From Massilimicrobiota sp. An134 (GTDB taxonomy: Bacteria > Bacillota_I > Bacilli_A > Erysipelotrichales > Coprobacillaceae), in the NCBI RefSeq assembly GCF_002160815.1, contig NZ_NFLH01000016.1:1-52498 (forward strand): a DNA stretch of 52,498 bases, given 5' to 3'. Below are positions 34,706 through 43,372 of the stretch, piece after piece. Each line of letters opens with the position of its first letter. The stretch's first letter is position 1. The notes beneath the pieces were generated by a model that ran no database searches, had not been told where the DNA came from, and saw nothing but the letters and a program-made list of their open reading frames with translations. The translations under genes and the position numbers were made by a program.

Positions 34706-34736
34706 TTGACCTTATAGTTATTGAAAGGTGTATGTT
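34706..34736 (+). promoter_or_regulatory. MerR-type promoter (19-bp spacer) with dyad
   Basis: TTGACC (34,706-34,711) and TATGTT (34,731-34,736) are 19 bases apart, the over-long spacing typical of MerR-activated promoters. The inverted repeat ACCTT-N11-AAGGT (34,709-34,729) is centred in the spacer. The MerR gene follows, so it probably autoregulates. A separate TATAAT at 34,737-34,742 has no matching -35. Confidence 0.5.
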
Positions 34737-34804
34737 ATAATAAAAGAGATCATATATAACTCTTTTCAAATATAATCATAGACGCTTAAAGACGAAAGGA
34801 CAAT

Positions 34805-35839
34805 ATGCATATGAAAATCAAAGAAGTCGAAAAATTATTACAAATCAATTCTCAAACAATACGCTATTATGAAAAATTAGGTTTTTTAAAGCCAAAAAGG
34901 GATGAAAATGGTTATAGAAATTATACACAGGAAGATGTCCAGATATTAAGAAAAATACATTTTTTAAGAGATTTAGATATTCCTCTAGAAATGATTCAAA
35001 CAATTCTTCTAAATCCAGATCAATTTCAAAATATACTAAATAAACATTTAAAATTTTTACAAGCAAAGATTGAAAATCTAGAAGAAGTTCAACAGAAATG
35101 TTTTCATTTAAATCAAAAAAACATTCCCTTGTTAGATGCAATTATTGATGGAGAATTTCAAAATCAGCCTGCTCATTCACATGATGAAATTAAATCAATT
35201 ATTCATAAAGCATCTGAATTTATAAAGCCCTACCCTGTTGTCACATTAGGAAGAAAAACAACCCCTTTTCAATTTCTAAAAGAAATAATACTCATATTTA
35301 TTTCTACAACTTTGATCACTATGAGCTTTCTTTTATATTTTATCAATACTCATACAATGACTCATATACATTGGGGTTTATATTTATTGAGTGTTATCCT
35401 CCTGACAATTATTTTCATATTCATATTATTTCATGAAAAATACTATGAATTTGGAATTGTCGATTTCTATATATTTGACAGCTATAAAATGAAGGCAAAG
35501 AGTATAAAAGCAGTATTAGAAAACACAACCCATGAAATAGCCAGACATTATTTATACAAAGATATTTGCAATGTTAAAATCCATGTTGAAAAAAAGATTG
35601 GTGGCATTGGTTTTGGACCTGTGACATATTATAATATTATCTATCAATTTCATATGCGAGATGGGAATCATTTTCAAATAAATAGTTCCTTATATCAGGA
35701 AACATCGCAGGATAGAAAATCTGTTTATGAGATATTAGATTATCATCATGTTAAAATTATTGATGAACAGAATTTAAAACAGTTCTTTTTACAAAAAAAT
35801 CTATCTATTTATGAATATTTAGAAAAAAGATGCACATGA
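34805..35839 (+). CDS. MerR-family regulator anchored in the membrane
   Basis: This 344-residue protein has a MerR DNA-binding domain with IKEVEKLLQINSQTIRYYEKLGFLKP (about 4-70), and a dimerisation coiled coil (about 75-105). Two hydrophobic helices follow (about 160-180 and 190-210), then an unfamiliar C-terminal domain (about 220-344) rich in aromatic residues. MerR proteins are normally soluble. The C-terminal part probably senses a membrane or envelope signal. A MerR-type promoter precedes it and a terminator follows. Confidence 0.85.
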   Translation: MHMKIKEVEKLLQINSQTIRYYEKLGFLKPKRDENGYRNYTQEDVQILRKIHFLRDLDIPLEMIQTILLNPDQFQNILNKHLKFLQAKIENLEEVQQKCFHLNQKNIPLLDAIIDGEFQNQPAHSHDEIKSIIHKASEFIKPYPVVTLGRKTTPFQFLKEIILIFISTTLITMSFLLYFINTHTMTHIHWGLYLLSVILLTIIFIFILFHEKYYEFGIVDFYIFDSYKMKAKSIKAVLENTTHEIARHYLYKDICNVKIHVEKKIGGIGFGPVTYYNIIYQFHMRDGNHFQINSSLYQETSQDRKSVYEILDYHHVKIIDEQNLKQFFLQKNLSIYEYLEKRCT

Positions 35840-35851
35840 TTGCATCTTTTT
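35823..35851 (+). terminator. Terminator of the MerR-type gene
   Basis: AAAGATGCA (35,826-35,834) pairs with TGCATCTTT (35,841-35,849), followed by T. The stop codon is in the loop. Confidence 0.75.
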
Positions 35852-35856
35852 GACTC

Positions 35857-36350
35857 TTATATATCTTCAAAATATTTTGTCATGACATCATCTTTGTATT
35901 TAAAAAAGTATTTTTCTACACCTTTTACGAAAAAGTCACGACGTTTCTCCACTTGCTGATCATCTTCCTCTTTCCATACCTTCGCTATAAGTTCATGATG
36001 ACGATAAAATATCTGGCATAATTCCAACACTTGATATTGGGTATTATAAAGCTGATACAGTTCTATAATTCTTTGATCTAACAATTGATTATATTGTCCT
36101 TTTTTGAAATACCTTGAATATGAAAAAGAGTATCCTGACATTGATGTTTTTGATAATAATGACATGGTTTACATATATCATCCCCTTCTATTGTCAGTTG
36201 GCAAAGCAAATAAGGATTTTTTATAATAGCATTAGCAATAGCATAAAAATCATGTTCCATCTTTTAGTCAGGAACAAATTCTTCAATTCCTGTACAATAT
36301 AATTTAAAAATATCCATAAAATGATGGGGTTTTATGATAACTGTTTTCAT
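35857..36350 (-). pseudogene. Degraded DUF1284-like gene (in-frame stop plus frameshift)
   Basis: From the ATG at 36,350 (GGAAGGATTGAT upstream) the frame reads MKTVIIKPHHFMDIFKLYC, meets TAA at 36,264-36,266, and continues MEHDFYAIANAII with GDDICKPCHYYQKHQC. It then shifts frame at the six-base T run 36,100-36,105 (AAAAAA on the coding strand) into GQYNQLLDQRI, ending at 35,857. The PHH start and the GDDICxPC Cys cluster recall DUF1284. Two independent lesions indicate a pseudogene. Confidence 0.7.
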
Positions 36351-36458
36351 ATCAATCCTTCCTCTTTTTATTATCCATATTTTTCATGTCTATTTATTAA
36401 TATTTTCTTAATTTTTTATGTTATAATGCTTATATATCAAATAAAGGGGAATAAATTC

Positions 36459-37274
36459 ATGGCTATAAAAATGATTGCGGTAGATATGGATGGAACGTTT
36501 TTAGATGAAAATTCATCTTATAATCAAAAACGTTTTGATCACATTTATCAAATATTAAAAGATAGAGGCATTCGCTTTGTGGTAGCAAGTGGTAATCCAT
36601 ACAAGAAACTTCAAAACTGTTTTCCTCATATTCAAAATGAATTAACTTATATTGCTGAAAATGGAGGTTACATTATCAGTGAAGGTAAAGAGCTATATTT
36701 TGCACATATATCCTCTCAGGACAGTCAACTGATTATTGATACACTTCAAACAATGCCTGATGTTTTATGCTGGGTATGTACAAAAAATCAATCTTACACA
36801 TTAGAATCATTACCTGAACATTATTATCAAATGTTTCTTCCCTATTTTCCTCATGTGAAAAAAGTTCAAAACTTTTCACTCATTAAAGAACCTATTGTGA
36901 AATTTGCGCTTTACTTACCTCAACAAAATACAACTCAACGTATTCATGATTTGACTCAAATTGCCAGTCAAGATATTAGAATTGTTGATAGCGGACATGC
37001 CTGTATTGATATTATTCCTCGTTTTGTCAGCAAAGGCATGGCAATTCAATTGTTAATGAAAGAGTTTCATATTTCGCCTGATGAAGTTATGGCTTTTGGT
37101 GATGCTGACAATGATCGAGAGATGTTATCAACAGTCAAATATGGCTATGTGATGGCAAATGCAAAAGAAGAAATGAAAAAAGATTTTCAATGGATGGCAC
37201 CAGGATTTAATGATGAAGGTGTTTTAGAAGTCATTGATTATTATTTACAAAACAATTCATTCTTCAATTTATGA
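36459..37274 (+). CDS. HAD-superfamily sugar phosphatase, Cof type
   Basis: This 271-residue phosphatase has motif I DMDGT (nucleophile Asp), ASGNP, the conserved Lys near the C-terminal third (SKGMAIQLL) and motif IV GDADNDREML. This is the Cof/YbjI subfamily with a C2B cap, usually acting on sugar phosphates or flavin phosphates. GGGGAA and AT-rich sequence precede the ATG at 36,459; the longer frame starts 46 codons earlier without a ribosome site. It may serve the PTS-ROK gene that follows. Confidence 0.9.
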   Translation: MAIKMIAVDMDGTFLDENSSYNQKRFDHIYQILKDRGIRFVVASGNPYKKLQNCFPHIQNELTYIAENGGYIISEGKELYFAHISSQDSQLIIDTLQTMPDVLCWVCTKNQSYTLESLPEHYYQMFLPYFPHVKKVQNFSLIKEPIVKFALYLPQQNTTQRIHDLTQIASQDIRIVDSGHACIDIIPRFVSKGMAIQLLMKEFHISPDEVMAFGDADNDREMLSTVKYGYVMANAKEEMKKDFQWMAPGFNDEGVLEVIDYYLQNNSFFNL

Positions 37275-37394
37275 TAGTTTTTTATCAAAAATATTGATAA
37301 ATAGAACTTTTTTTAAAAAATTATTTTCTACTTTAGCAAAATATATGATTTTATCCATTTCTCCCTCTATAATAAAGATAAAGGGGGATTTTTT

Positions 37395-38807
37395 ATGGAT
37401 GAATTTTTAAGAGATATTCACACAATGCTTTTTAAGCAATGGATTTTAATTCAGAATCAAAGTCAATGTCAAATCTATCTTGATGATAAAAATGAAAATA
37501 TCATAGATATTAAAACCAATTATAGTTTCAGTCAAGTTATTTTTAATCCCTTAAATATTATTGAATTAAGTGTTACCAATACAATGACTCAAAATATTGA
37601 GTTTTATCTTCATTTTCAAATGAAAACTATGAAACATGCTACTGAACTTTTTAATGAAATGATGAATAATATTCTACAATTGGTTGATAAACCAAAAATC
37701 AAAATATTATTAAGTTGTAGTGGTGGTTTAACAACGTCTTATTTTGCTTCTAAGCTCAATGAAGCAGCTCAAATTTTAGATTATCATTATGAGGTCAGAG
37801 CGATTGGATATACTGATTTATTTAATGTAGGCAATGAATATGATGTGATTTTATTAGCTCCACAAATCTCATTCATGCATGCAAAAGTACAGGAAATCTT
37901 AAAAGATAAAATTGTCTTAAAAGTACCTCCACAAGTTTTTGCCAAATATGATGTCGCCAAAACTTTACAACTTGTCAGACATGCCTTAGAACATCAAAAG
38001 TTACCTCATAATTCTAAAACTGAATCAACTATCAAACCATTACAAGTCATTCCACATCAAAATACAAAGATTCTTGTTTTGTCTCTATTTAGAAACAGTT
38101 TACGTGTTCACATTGCCTATCATCTCTATGATGAACAAAATCATATTATCAGCAGCAATGAAATTATTAAATTTAAAATCAGCATGGAAGACATTTATGA
38201 CGTCATTGATACAATCTTATTACAATATCCACGTATTCAAATCATTGGCATTTCAACACCAGGTATTATCAATAATGGTTTTGTCGCTTCTACAAGTATC
38301 ATAGGATTAAATAATTTTAACATGTATCAGCTACTCAAGGAGCGCTACCATCAACATATTGTCATTGATAATGATGTCAATACTGCTGCAGTCGGTTATT
38401 ATGCTTCTCAACAACAATTTTCATCACTGATTTTCTTATTTCAGCCAAATAATCATTTTGGAGGAGCAGGAATTATTGTTAATGGACAACTTGTTAAAGG
38501 TCATGCGCATATTGCTGGAGAAGTGCAATACTTACCACTCAATTATTCTGCCCCACCACAAACACTTGCCAAGACACCTGAAGGCGCTTTAGAACTTGTA
38601 TCTAAAACAATTGTAGCTTTATCTTCTGTGATTGGACCAGAAGCTATTATTCTTTCTTGCACTCTTATTCCTGATGTTGATGAGTTAAAAAAGATGATTG
38701 CTCAATATATACCTGAAAAGTATCTACCACGTATCATCAAAATAGAAAATATTCAAGAATATATTTTAATTGGTCAATTAATATTATGTTTACAAGAATA
38801 TAAATAA
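37395..38807 (+). CDS. PTS EIIB (lactose/cellobiose type) - ROK family fusion protein
   Basis: This 470-residue protein has three parts: an unfamiliar N-terminal domain (about 1-97), an EIIB-type domain with phosphocysteine Cys108 (KILLSCSGGLTTSYFASKL, about 100-195), and a ROK-like sugar kinase or regulator domain (about 225-470) with IDNDVNTAA (catalytic-type Asp) and AGEVQYLPL. The zinc motif CxCGxxGC of ROK proteins is missing. It probably reads sugar or PTS state. GGGGG lies upstream of the ATG, and TATAAT at 37,368-37,373 is a likely -10 box. Confidence 0.8.
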   Translation: MDEFLRDIHTMLFKQWILIQNQSQCQIYLDDKNENIIDIKTNYSFSQVIFNPLNIIELSVTNTMTQNIEFYLHFQMKTMKHATELFNEMMNNILQLVDKPKIKILLSCSGGLTTSYFASKLNEAAQILDYHYEVRAIGYTDLFNVGNEYDVILLAPQISFMHAKVQEILKDKIVLKVPPQVFAKYDVAKTLQLVRHALEHQKLPHNSKTESTIKPLQVIPHQNTKILVLSLFRNSLRVHIAYHLYDEQNHIISSNEIIKFKISMEDIYDVIDTILLQYPRIQIIGISTPGIINNGFVASTSIIGLNNFNMYQLLKERYHQHIVIDNDVNTAAVGYYASQQQFSSLIFLFQPNNHFGGAGIIVNGQLVKGHAHIAGEVQYLPLNYSAPPQTLAKTPEGALELVSKTIVALSSVIGPEAIILSCTLIPDVDELKKMIAQYIPEKYLPRIIKIENIQEYILIGQLILCLQEYK

Positions 38808-38837
38808 AAGATAAAAAAGCTTTTTTTACGATATACA

Positions 38838-38866
38838 TAGAAAACGCTTACAGAAAATGCTATAAT
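38838..38866 (+). promoter_or_regulatory. Promoter with catabolite-repression-like (cre) site, BrxF-like gene
   Basis: TATAAT (38,861-38,866) is a good -10 box. TAGAAAACGCTTACAG (38,838-38,853) matches the cre consensus core (A-A-x-CG-x-T-T-x-CA) and covers the -35 area, as expected for CcpA control. The match is by eye. Confidence 0.35.
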
Positions 38867-38904
38867 ATTCTTAACAAATAAAAACAGAAAAGGAGATTAT
38901 AGCA

Positions 38905-39333
38905 ATGGATTTGAATAAAAAAATAGAAGACATCAGTCATGCAGAGTACAAACTTTTACTAATCATTGGACAGCCTGGAAGTGGAAAATCAAAAGTCATT
39001 CGTCAATATAGTGAAGAAACAGGTATTCCTATTCTTGATCTTGATAAGATTTTCTATCATACACCAAGTGAAAAACTTCTACCTGAGATGAAAAACTTTT
39101 TAACAACTTATCACCAAAAAGTTTTATTGTTAGATAATAAAAAAATTCTTTATGCAAAAAACAGTCAAATTGATTTATTAGCTTTCCTTAAAGAATTATC
39201 AAAAGATATTATTGTTGTTGCAACATGGAATGGAAAAATTGAAGATGGACAGCTCTTCCATTTTCGTAATGACACTTCAGAAGATCTTATTTATTCAACT
39301 GATAATAACGATTTTAAATATATCTTATGCTAA
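38905..39333 (+). CDS. BrxF-like P-loop protein, without a BREX locus
   Basis: This 142-residue protein has Walker A GQPGSGKS (22-29), a Walker-B-like LLLDN (74-78) and the characteristic VATWNGKIEDGQL (105-117). These match my memory of BrxF, the small P-loop component of type 3 BREX phage defence. No brxA/B/C, pglX or helicase gene lies in the window, so this is a solitary homologue with a role outside BREX or a relic. AAGGAGA precedes the ATG. A terminator follows. Confidence 0.65.
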   Translation: MDLNKKIEDISHAEYKLLLIIGQPGSGKSKVIRQYSEETGIPILDLDKIFYHTPSEKLLPEMKNFLTTYHQKVLLLDNKKILYAKNSQIDLLAFLKELSKDIIVVATWNGKIEDGQLFHFRNDTSEDLIYSTDNNDFKYILC

Positions 39334-39361
39334 AAAGAAGCAGAATTTACTGCTTCTTTTC
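39331..39361. terminator. Bidirectional terminator
   Basis: AAAAGAAGCAG (39,333-39,343) pairs with CTGCTTCTTTT (39,350-39,360), 11 bp perfect, separating the BrxF-like gene from convergent mnmM. Confidence 0.85.
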
Positions 39362-39868
39362 TATTTCAATAACATAAGGTGCTTTCTTTTTATTCAACAT
39401 TTGAAAGCACGAAACATGAAACTGATGAGAATCTAACTGTGATACATATTCATGAATCCATAAACTTTCCTGATATCCTTCTTCATGACCAGGATAAACA
39501 ACAATAAAAAGAGCTTTTTTCATCATTTCAATAGCTTGACAGACAGCCTCTTGAGTAGACGGCAATGTTGTTGTAATATGATGAGAAGCCTGTGGTAAAT
39601 AGCCAAGATTGAATATTCCTATATCAAATGATGAAAAATACTGTTTCATATTTTCATGACTATCTAAAATCAGTTGTACATGTTGTCTATCTCCTAAACG
39701 TTTTTTTGTATTTTCCAATGCTTCAGGCTGTATATCAAAAGCATAGACCTTTGGACACTGTTCAGCTAAAAAAAGTGTATCATGACCATTTCCCATAGTA
39801 AAATCAACACCCACCTGAAAAGAATACGTTGATATTCTTTGATGAACATATTCAACCATCGTTAACAT
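39347..39868 (-). CDS. mnmM: MnmM/YtqB-type tRNA methyltransferase
   Basis: This 173-residue class I SAM methyltransferase has VDFTMGNGHDTLFLA (SAM motif I), YAFDIQPEAL and the family mark FNLGYLPQASHHITT, then VVYPGHEEG. B. subtilis YtqB (MnmM) methylates nm5s2U34 of tRNA in bacteria lacking MnmC. It lies 7 bases after the radical SAM gene. The name rests on these motifs and the length. Confidence 0.85.
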   Translation of the reverse strand: MLTMVEYVHQRISTYSFQVGVDFTMGNGHDTLFLAEQCPKVYAFDIQPEALENTKKRLGDRQHVQLILDSHENMKQYFSSFDIGIFNLGYLPQASHHITTTLPSTQEAVCQAIEMMKKALFIVVYPGHEEGYQESLWIHEYVSQLDSHQFHVSCFQMLNKKKAPYVIEIEKKQ

Positions 39869-39875
39869 ACTATGA

Positions 39876-41504
39876 TCACCCTTTCTTATACATCGACCAC
39901 TGACATTGATAATCTTTATAGATCACAACAAGATAATGATCTTGAATTTCTTCTACAATTGCATATCTAAATAAGAGCTCAGAATCAAGCTGATATTTTT
40001 GTGAAAGTTCTCTTAAAACCTGTTTCTTTGATTGTGGAGTTAAAGTAGACTGATACCATTTTTTAGGTTTCACTTTAAACTGCAATAAATAATCCATAAT
40101 CAATAAATCATGATACTTCTCAGGTAAATAGGAATCCAAGTAAAGATAAAGTTCATCTAACTGATAACCTATTTTTTTATATTGTTTTTCATGATAAAAA
40201 CATGAAAGATCATAAAAGAACGCAAATGGCGAAGAAACGTCATCCATCACTGCATTCATCGTATGTACAAAACGCCCACTATTCCAGTATTTCTCCAACA
40301 TATCTTCAGCCATATGAATCTTTTCCATATCATCATGAGATAACCATTTGTTTTCCAGCATTTCATAAGGAGGCTCTTTTTGATAGACATACCCATAATC
40401 TTTAGCATCATTACGTAATGATGTTCCTCTTAATAGTTTTAAAAAACCCAATTGTAATTCTTTTGCACGAAAGGCAAAAACATCATCAAATGATTGAGCA
40501 AATCTTTCATATGTTTCATATGGTAAACCAGCAATGAGATCTAAATGCAAATCACATTGACCATCTTGCATTAACATAGTGATCACTTCACTCAAACGTT
40601 TAAAATTCTGAATTCTTTTGACTGCGCGATTTGTCGGTTCGTAAGTCGATTGTATGCCTATTTCAAATCTCAATAATCCCTTTGGTGCTTTCTCTCTAAT
40701 AAAATCAATAATTTTTTGATTGAGGACATCCGCATTAATTTCAAATTGAAATTGCTGTCCTTCTTGATAATGTTTAAAAATATAATCTAAAATCATAATA
40801 GCATGATTTGCATCAGCATTAAAACTACGATCTAAAAATTTAATTGTTTTGGCTGAACTATGACAAATCAAATTGAGTTGTCTTTTGAGATAGTCTTCAC
40901 TAAAAAATCTAAGTCCCTGTTCTAATGAAGATAAACAATATTGACATTGAAATGGACACCCTCGACTTGTTTCAAAATATAAGATACGTTTACTCATATC
41001 TTTTTGATCTTGTGGTAAACAATACGGCGAATCTAAGGACTCTACATATTTTAAATCTGCAACAGCTACTGTTGATGAGATATGCCCACGATAACTGACA
41101 CCTGGTAAACATACATCCTGTTTCTTTTCTAAAGCTTCTAATAATTGAGGGAATATTTCTTCCCCTTCACCACTTAAAATGTAATCTACTGGTATGTGCT
41201 CTAAAAAGTACTGTGGTTCATAAGTGACCTCAGGTCCCCCTAAAGCAAGAATAATATCAGGTTGTCTTTGACGTAACATATGGCATAGCTTATCAATATA
41301 TTCAATATTCCATATATAACAAGAAAACGCAATCATATCTAAATGCATTGATAATAAATCATCAACAATATGTTCAAGTGAATCCTTAATTGTATATTCT
41401 TTAAAATCAACATCAAAGTGATGATAAGAAGCTACATAAAGCAAACGCAATGATAATGACGTATGAATATATTTTGAATTGAGAGTTGTTATTAATGTTT
41501 TCAT
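39876..41504 (-). CDS. B12-binding-type radical SAM protein (DUF4080-like)
   Basis: This 542-residue protein has an N-terminal cobalamin-binding-like domain (about 1-150) with LGGPEVTYEPQ and LSGEGEEIFPQ, but without the classical DxHxxG cobalamin-ligand motif that I can find. The radical SAM motif is Cys183-x3-Cys187-x2-Cys190 (RGCPFQCQYC). Elp3-like sequence with HLDLIAGLP follows. The C-terminal DUF4080-type region is about 390-542. The substrate is unknown. It is the upstream gene of mnmM. Confidence 0.85.
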   Translation of the reverse strand: MKTLITTLNSKYIHTSLSLRLLYVASYHHFDVDFKEYTIKDSLEHIVDDLLSMHLDMIAFSCYIWNIEYIDKLCHMLRQRQPDIILALGGPEVTYEPQYFLEHIPVDYILSGEGEEIFPQLLEALEKKQDVCLPGVSYRGHISSTVAVADLKYVESLDSPYCLPQDQKDMSKRILYFETSRGCPFQCQYCLSSLEQGLRFFSEDYLKRQLNLICHSSAKTIKFLDRSFNADANHAIMILDYIFKHYQEGQQFQFEINADVLNQKIIDFIREKAPKGLLRFEIGIQSTYEPTNRAVKRIQNFKRLSEVITMLMQDGQCDLHLDLIAGLPYETYERFAQSFDDVFAFRAKELQLGFLKLLRGTSLRNDAKDYGYVYQKEPPYEMLENKWLSHDDMEKIHMAEDMLEKYWNSGRFVHTMNAVMDDVSSPFAFFYDLSCFYHEKQYKKIGYQLDELYLYLDSYLPEKYHDLLIMDYLLQFKVKPKKWYQSTLTPQSKKQVLRELSQKYQLDSELLFRYAIVEEIQDHYLVVIYKDYQCQWSMYKKG

Positions 41505-41514
41505 GATTTTCTCC

Positions 41515-41547
41515 TAAAAAATAATCTAGGGATAACCCTAGATTATT
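41515..41547 (-). terminator. Intrinsic terminator of the M15 peptidase gene
   Basis: AATAATCTAGGG (41,520-41,531) pairs perfectly with CCCTAGATTATT (41,536-41,547) around ATAA, with T following on the minus strand. The stem contains the stop codon. Confidence 0.9.
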
Positions 41548-42814
41548 GACCTTTCTTAATATCAGGGATAACCCCTTTATTTAAGCAATATTCTTCTAAT
41601 GTCCAACCATTATTAAAGATTTCTTTTGCTGCTTCTTTTCCAACATATCTAAAATGCCATGGTTCATTAGCAATACCTGTAATACCAGCTTTATCTTCTT
41701 CATATCTTAAAATAAAACCATATTTATAAGAATTTGCTACACACCATTTATAATCAGGTTTATAACCAAAACGACTATTTTCAATACCATTTAATTTATC
41801 ATCAATAACAGCCTGACATGTTAAATCAACACCTAATCCTGTCTGATGTTCACTTCCTCCTGGTTCAGCAACTAAACTTGCTGCAGTCACAGGATCATAT
41901 TTATTGAAGTAATCATCATATGTTGCCTTTTGATCTGCATATGAACGATAAGCACTATTCACAACCAAATCATAACCTTCTTTTTTAGCTGCATCAAACA
42001 TTTCTACTAAAGCGTTAGCAGCTTCTTTTCTCAATCTTGGATCGTCGCAATCAGATGCCACCTTCACTTTATCAGGATCTGGATTCACTAAATCAGATGG
42101 TTCATAATTAGCTGGTAAATAGAATCCTTTTTTCACTAATGTTAAAACATCATCTGGATTTTGAATTGTATAAGGTTGATCAACTTCATTTTCAGAAATA
42201 ATAAATGGATATGTTGTAATCAATACAGCATAATTATAATTTTTATTTTCTTCATATGATTCCATGTATTGATCAATATCTTCAAAAACAAATCCTTTGA
42301 CTTGCATAAATGGTTCAATTTGAGCATAAGTATATTGTTTATCTACCAAATGTTTAACTTCATTCACACCTGCGGTTTTTAAAACTTCCCAAATCTGATC
42401 ATTTGAATAATTAAGCGTTGTTAATTTAGGAACATAATTATCAAAAATATTATCTATAGTTGAAATAACTTCTTTCACTTGCATATCCTTATGTAAGGAT
42501 AGATATTTTTCATATTCATCATAATATTGAACTTTTTGACTTTGGCTCAACCATTGTGAAATATGTTCCAATTTATCATATGATAAGATTTCATCAACTT
42601 CATTATTTTCTAACGCAAGTATTTCACTTTGTTGTGAAAAAGAATAACCTTTAAAAGCCAATTGAATACGACTAAAATTAAACCATACAATAACTCCAAT
42701 CACAATTGCAACAACAATACCGATAATAGCAATTCTATCCCAACGTATTCTTGGATGCCTTGATGGAGAATACGAACTATAATATGTATATCTTTTACCT
42801 CTATTAAATCTCAT
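41543..42814 (-). CDS. Membrane-anchored D-Ala-D-Ala carboxypeptidase, VanY/M15B family
   Basis: This 423-residue protein has a membrane helix (about 27-45), then a helical extracellular stalk of about 190 residues. The M15 peptidase domain (about 250-415) has the zinc-site motifs SAYRSYADQ, SEHQTGLGVDLT and EPWHFRYVG. VanY-type enzymes trim the terminal D-Ala of peptidoglycan stem peptides. The stalk is unusually long and I do not recognise it. It is monocistronic, with a strong terminator. Confidence 0.9.
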   Translation of the reverse strand: MRFNRGKRYTYYSSYSPSRHPRIRWDRIAIIGIVVAIVIGVIVWFNFSRIQLAFKGYSFSQQSEILALENNEVDEILSYDKLEHISQWLSQSQKVQYYDEYEKYLSLHKDMQVKEVISTIDNIFDNYVPKLTTLNYSNDQIWEVLKTAGVNEVKHLVDKQYTYAQIEPFMQVKGFVFEDIDQYMESYEENKNYNYAVLITTYPFIISENEVDQPYTIQNPDDVLTLVKKGFYLPANYEPSDLVNPDPDKVKVASDCDDPRLRKEAANALVEMFDAAKKEGYDLVVNSAYRSYADQKATYDDYFNKYDPVTAASLVAEPGGSEHQTGLGVDLTCQAVIDDKLNGIENSRFGYKPDYKWCVANSYKYGFILRYEEDKAGITGIANEPWHFRYVGKEAAKEIFNNGWTLEEYCLNKGVIPDIKKGQ

Positions 42815-42975
42815 AATCTACCTCTTTTCTACGTCTTATAGTTTAACATATTCATCGCTATAATTCTACATTTTCAGCGAATTTCACATGATTAAAAAAA
42901 TGACATGATATAATATTATTGCAATCTGAACATAATTATGTTATTTTATTTGTTGTATATAAAGGAGGTTTCTCT

Positions 42976-43257
42976 ATGCATTTTGTGATTTGTATGTTTA
43001 TTGCATTTATCTGCCTCATTACAGCTGTATTATTTGCAGAAGTTTTTCCTAAATGGTTTAAAGCTGTTCTTGCCTTACTAGGAAGTGCGACTGCCGGATA
43101 TGCAATTGCAATATTCATTAGAAAAATAGCCATGTGGACAAAAGCGTTCAGTAAACCTGAACTTTTACCTACTGCAGGTATCTGTGCAGCAATTATGCTT
43201 ATTATTGTCATCATTGTGGTCTTTATTCTTAACAAGAGAAAAACAAAAACAGCATAA
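42976..43257 (+). CDS. Small membrane protein, function unknown
   Basis: This 93-residue protein is mostly membrane: helices at about 2-22, 24-46 and 66-86, with a basic C-terminus (KRKTKTA). AAGGAGG lies 8 bases before the ATG at 42,976, which decides the start. The longer frame adds 19 residues. I do not recognise the family. A strong terminator follows. Confidence 0.6.
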   Translation: MHFVICMFIAFICLITAVLFAEVFPKWFKAVLALLGSATAGYAIAIFIRKIAMWTKAFSKPELLPTAGICAAIMLIIVIIVVFILNKRKTKTA

Positions 43258-43290
43258 AAAACAATCTTTATTATAGAGATTGTTTTTTTA
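43256..43290 (+). terminator. Terminator of the 93-residue membrane protein
   Basis: AAACAATCT (43,259-43,267) pairs with AGATTGTTT (43,277-43,285), followed by T-rich sequence. Confidence 0.75.
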
Positions 43291-43372
43291 TAATCTTTAT
43301 AGAAACTTAACATAAATTTCATCTTGAACCTTTTGAAATCATATATAATAAACATATAAGGAAGTGAAATTT

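Noticed and set aside
36078-36260. Programmed -1 frameshift as the explanation of the DUF1284-like gene
   Set aside because: The slip site is suggestive, but a separate in-frame stop at 36,264 upstream means the gene is broken anyway.
38905-39333. A BREX defence island
   Set aside because: Only the BrxF-like gene is present; all flanking genes are unrelated and no other BREX component is in the window.
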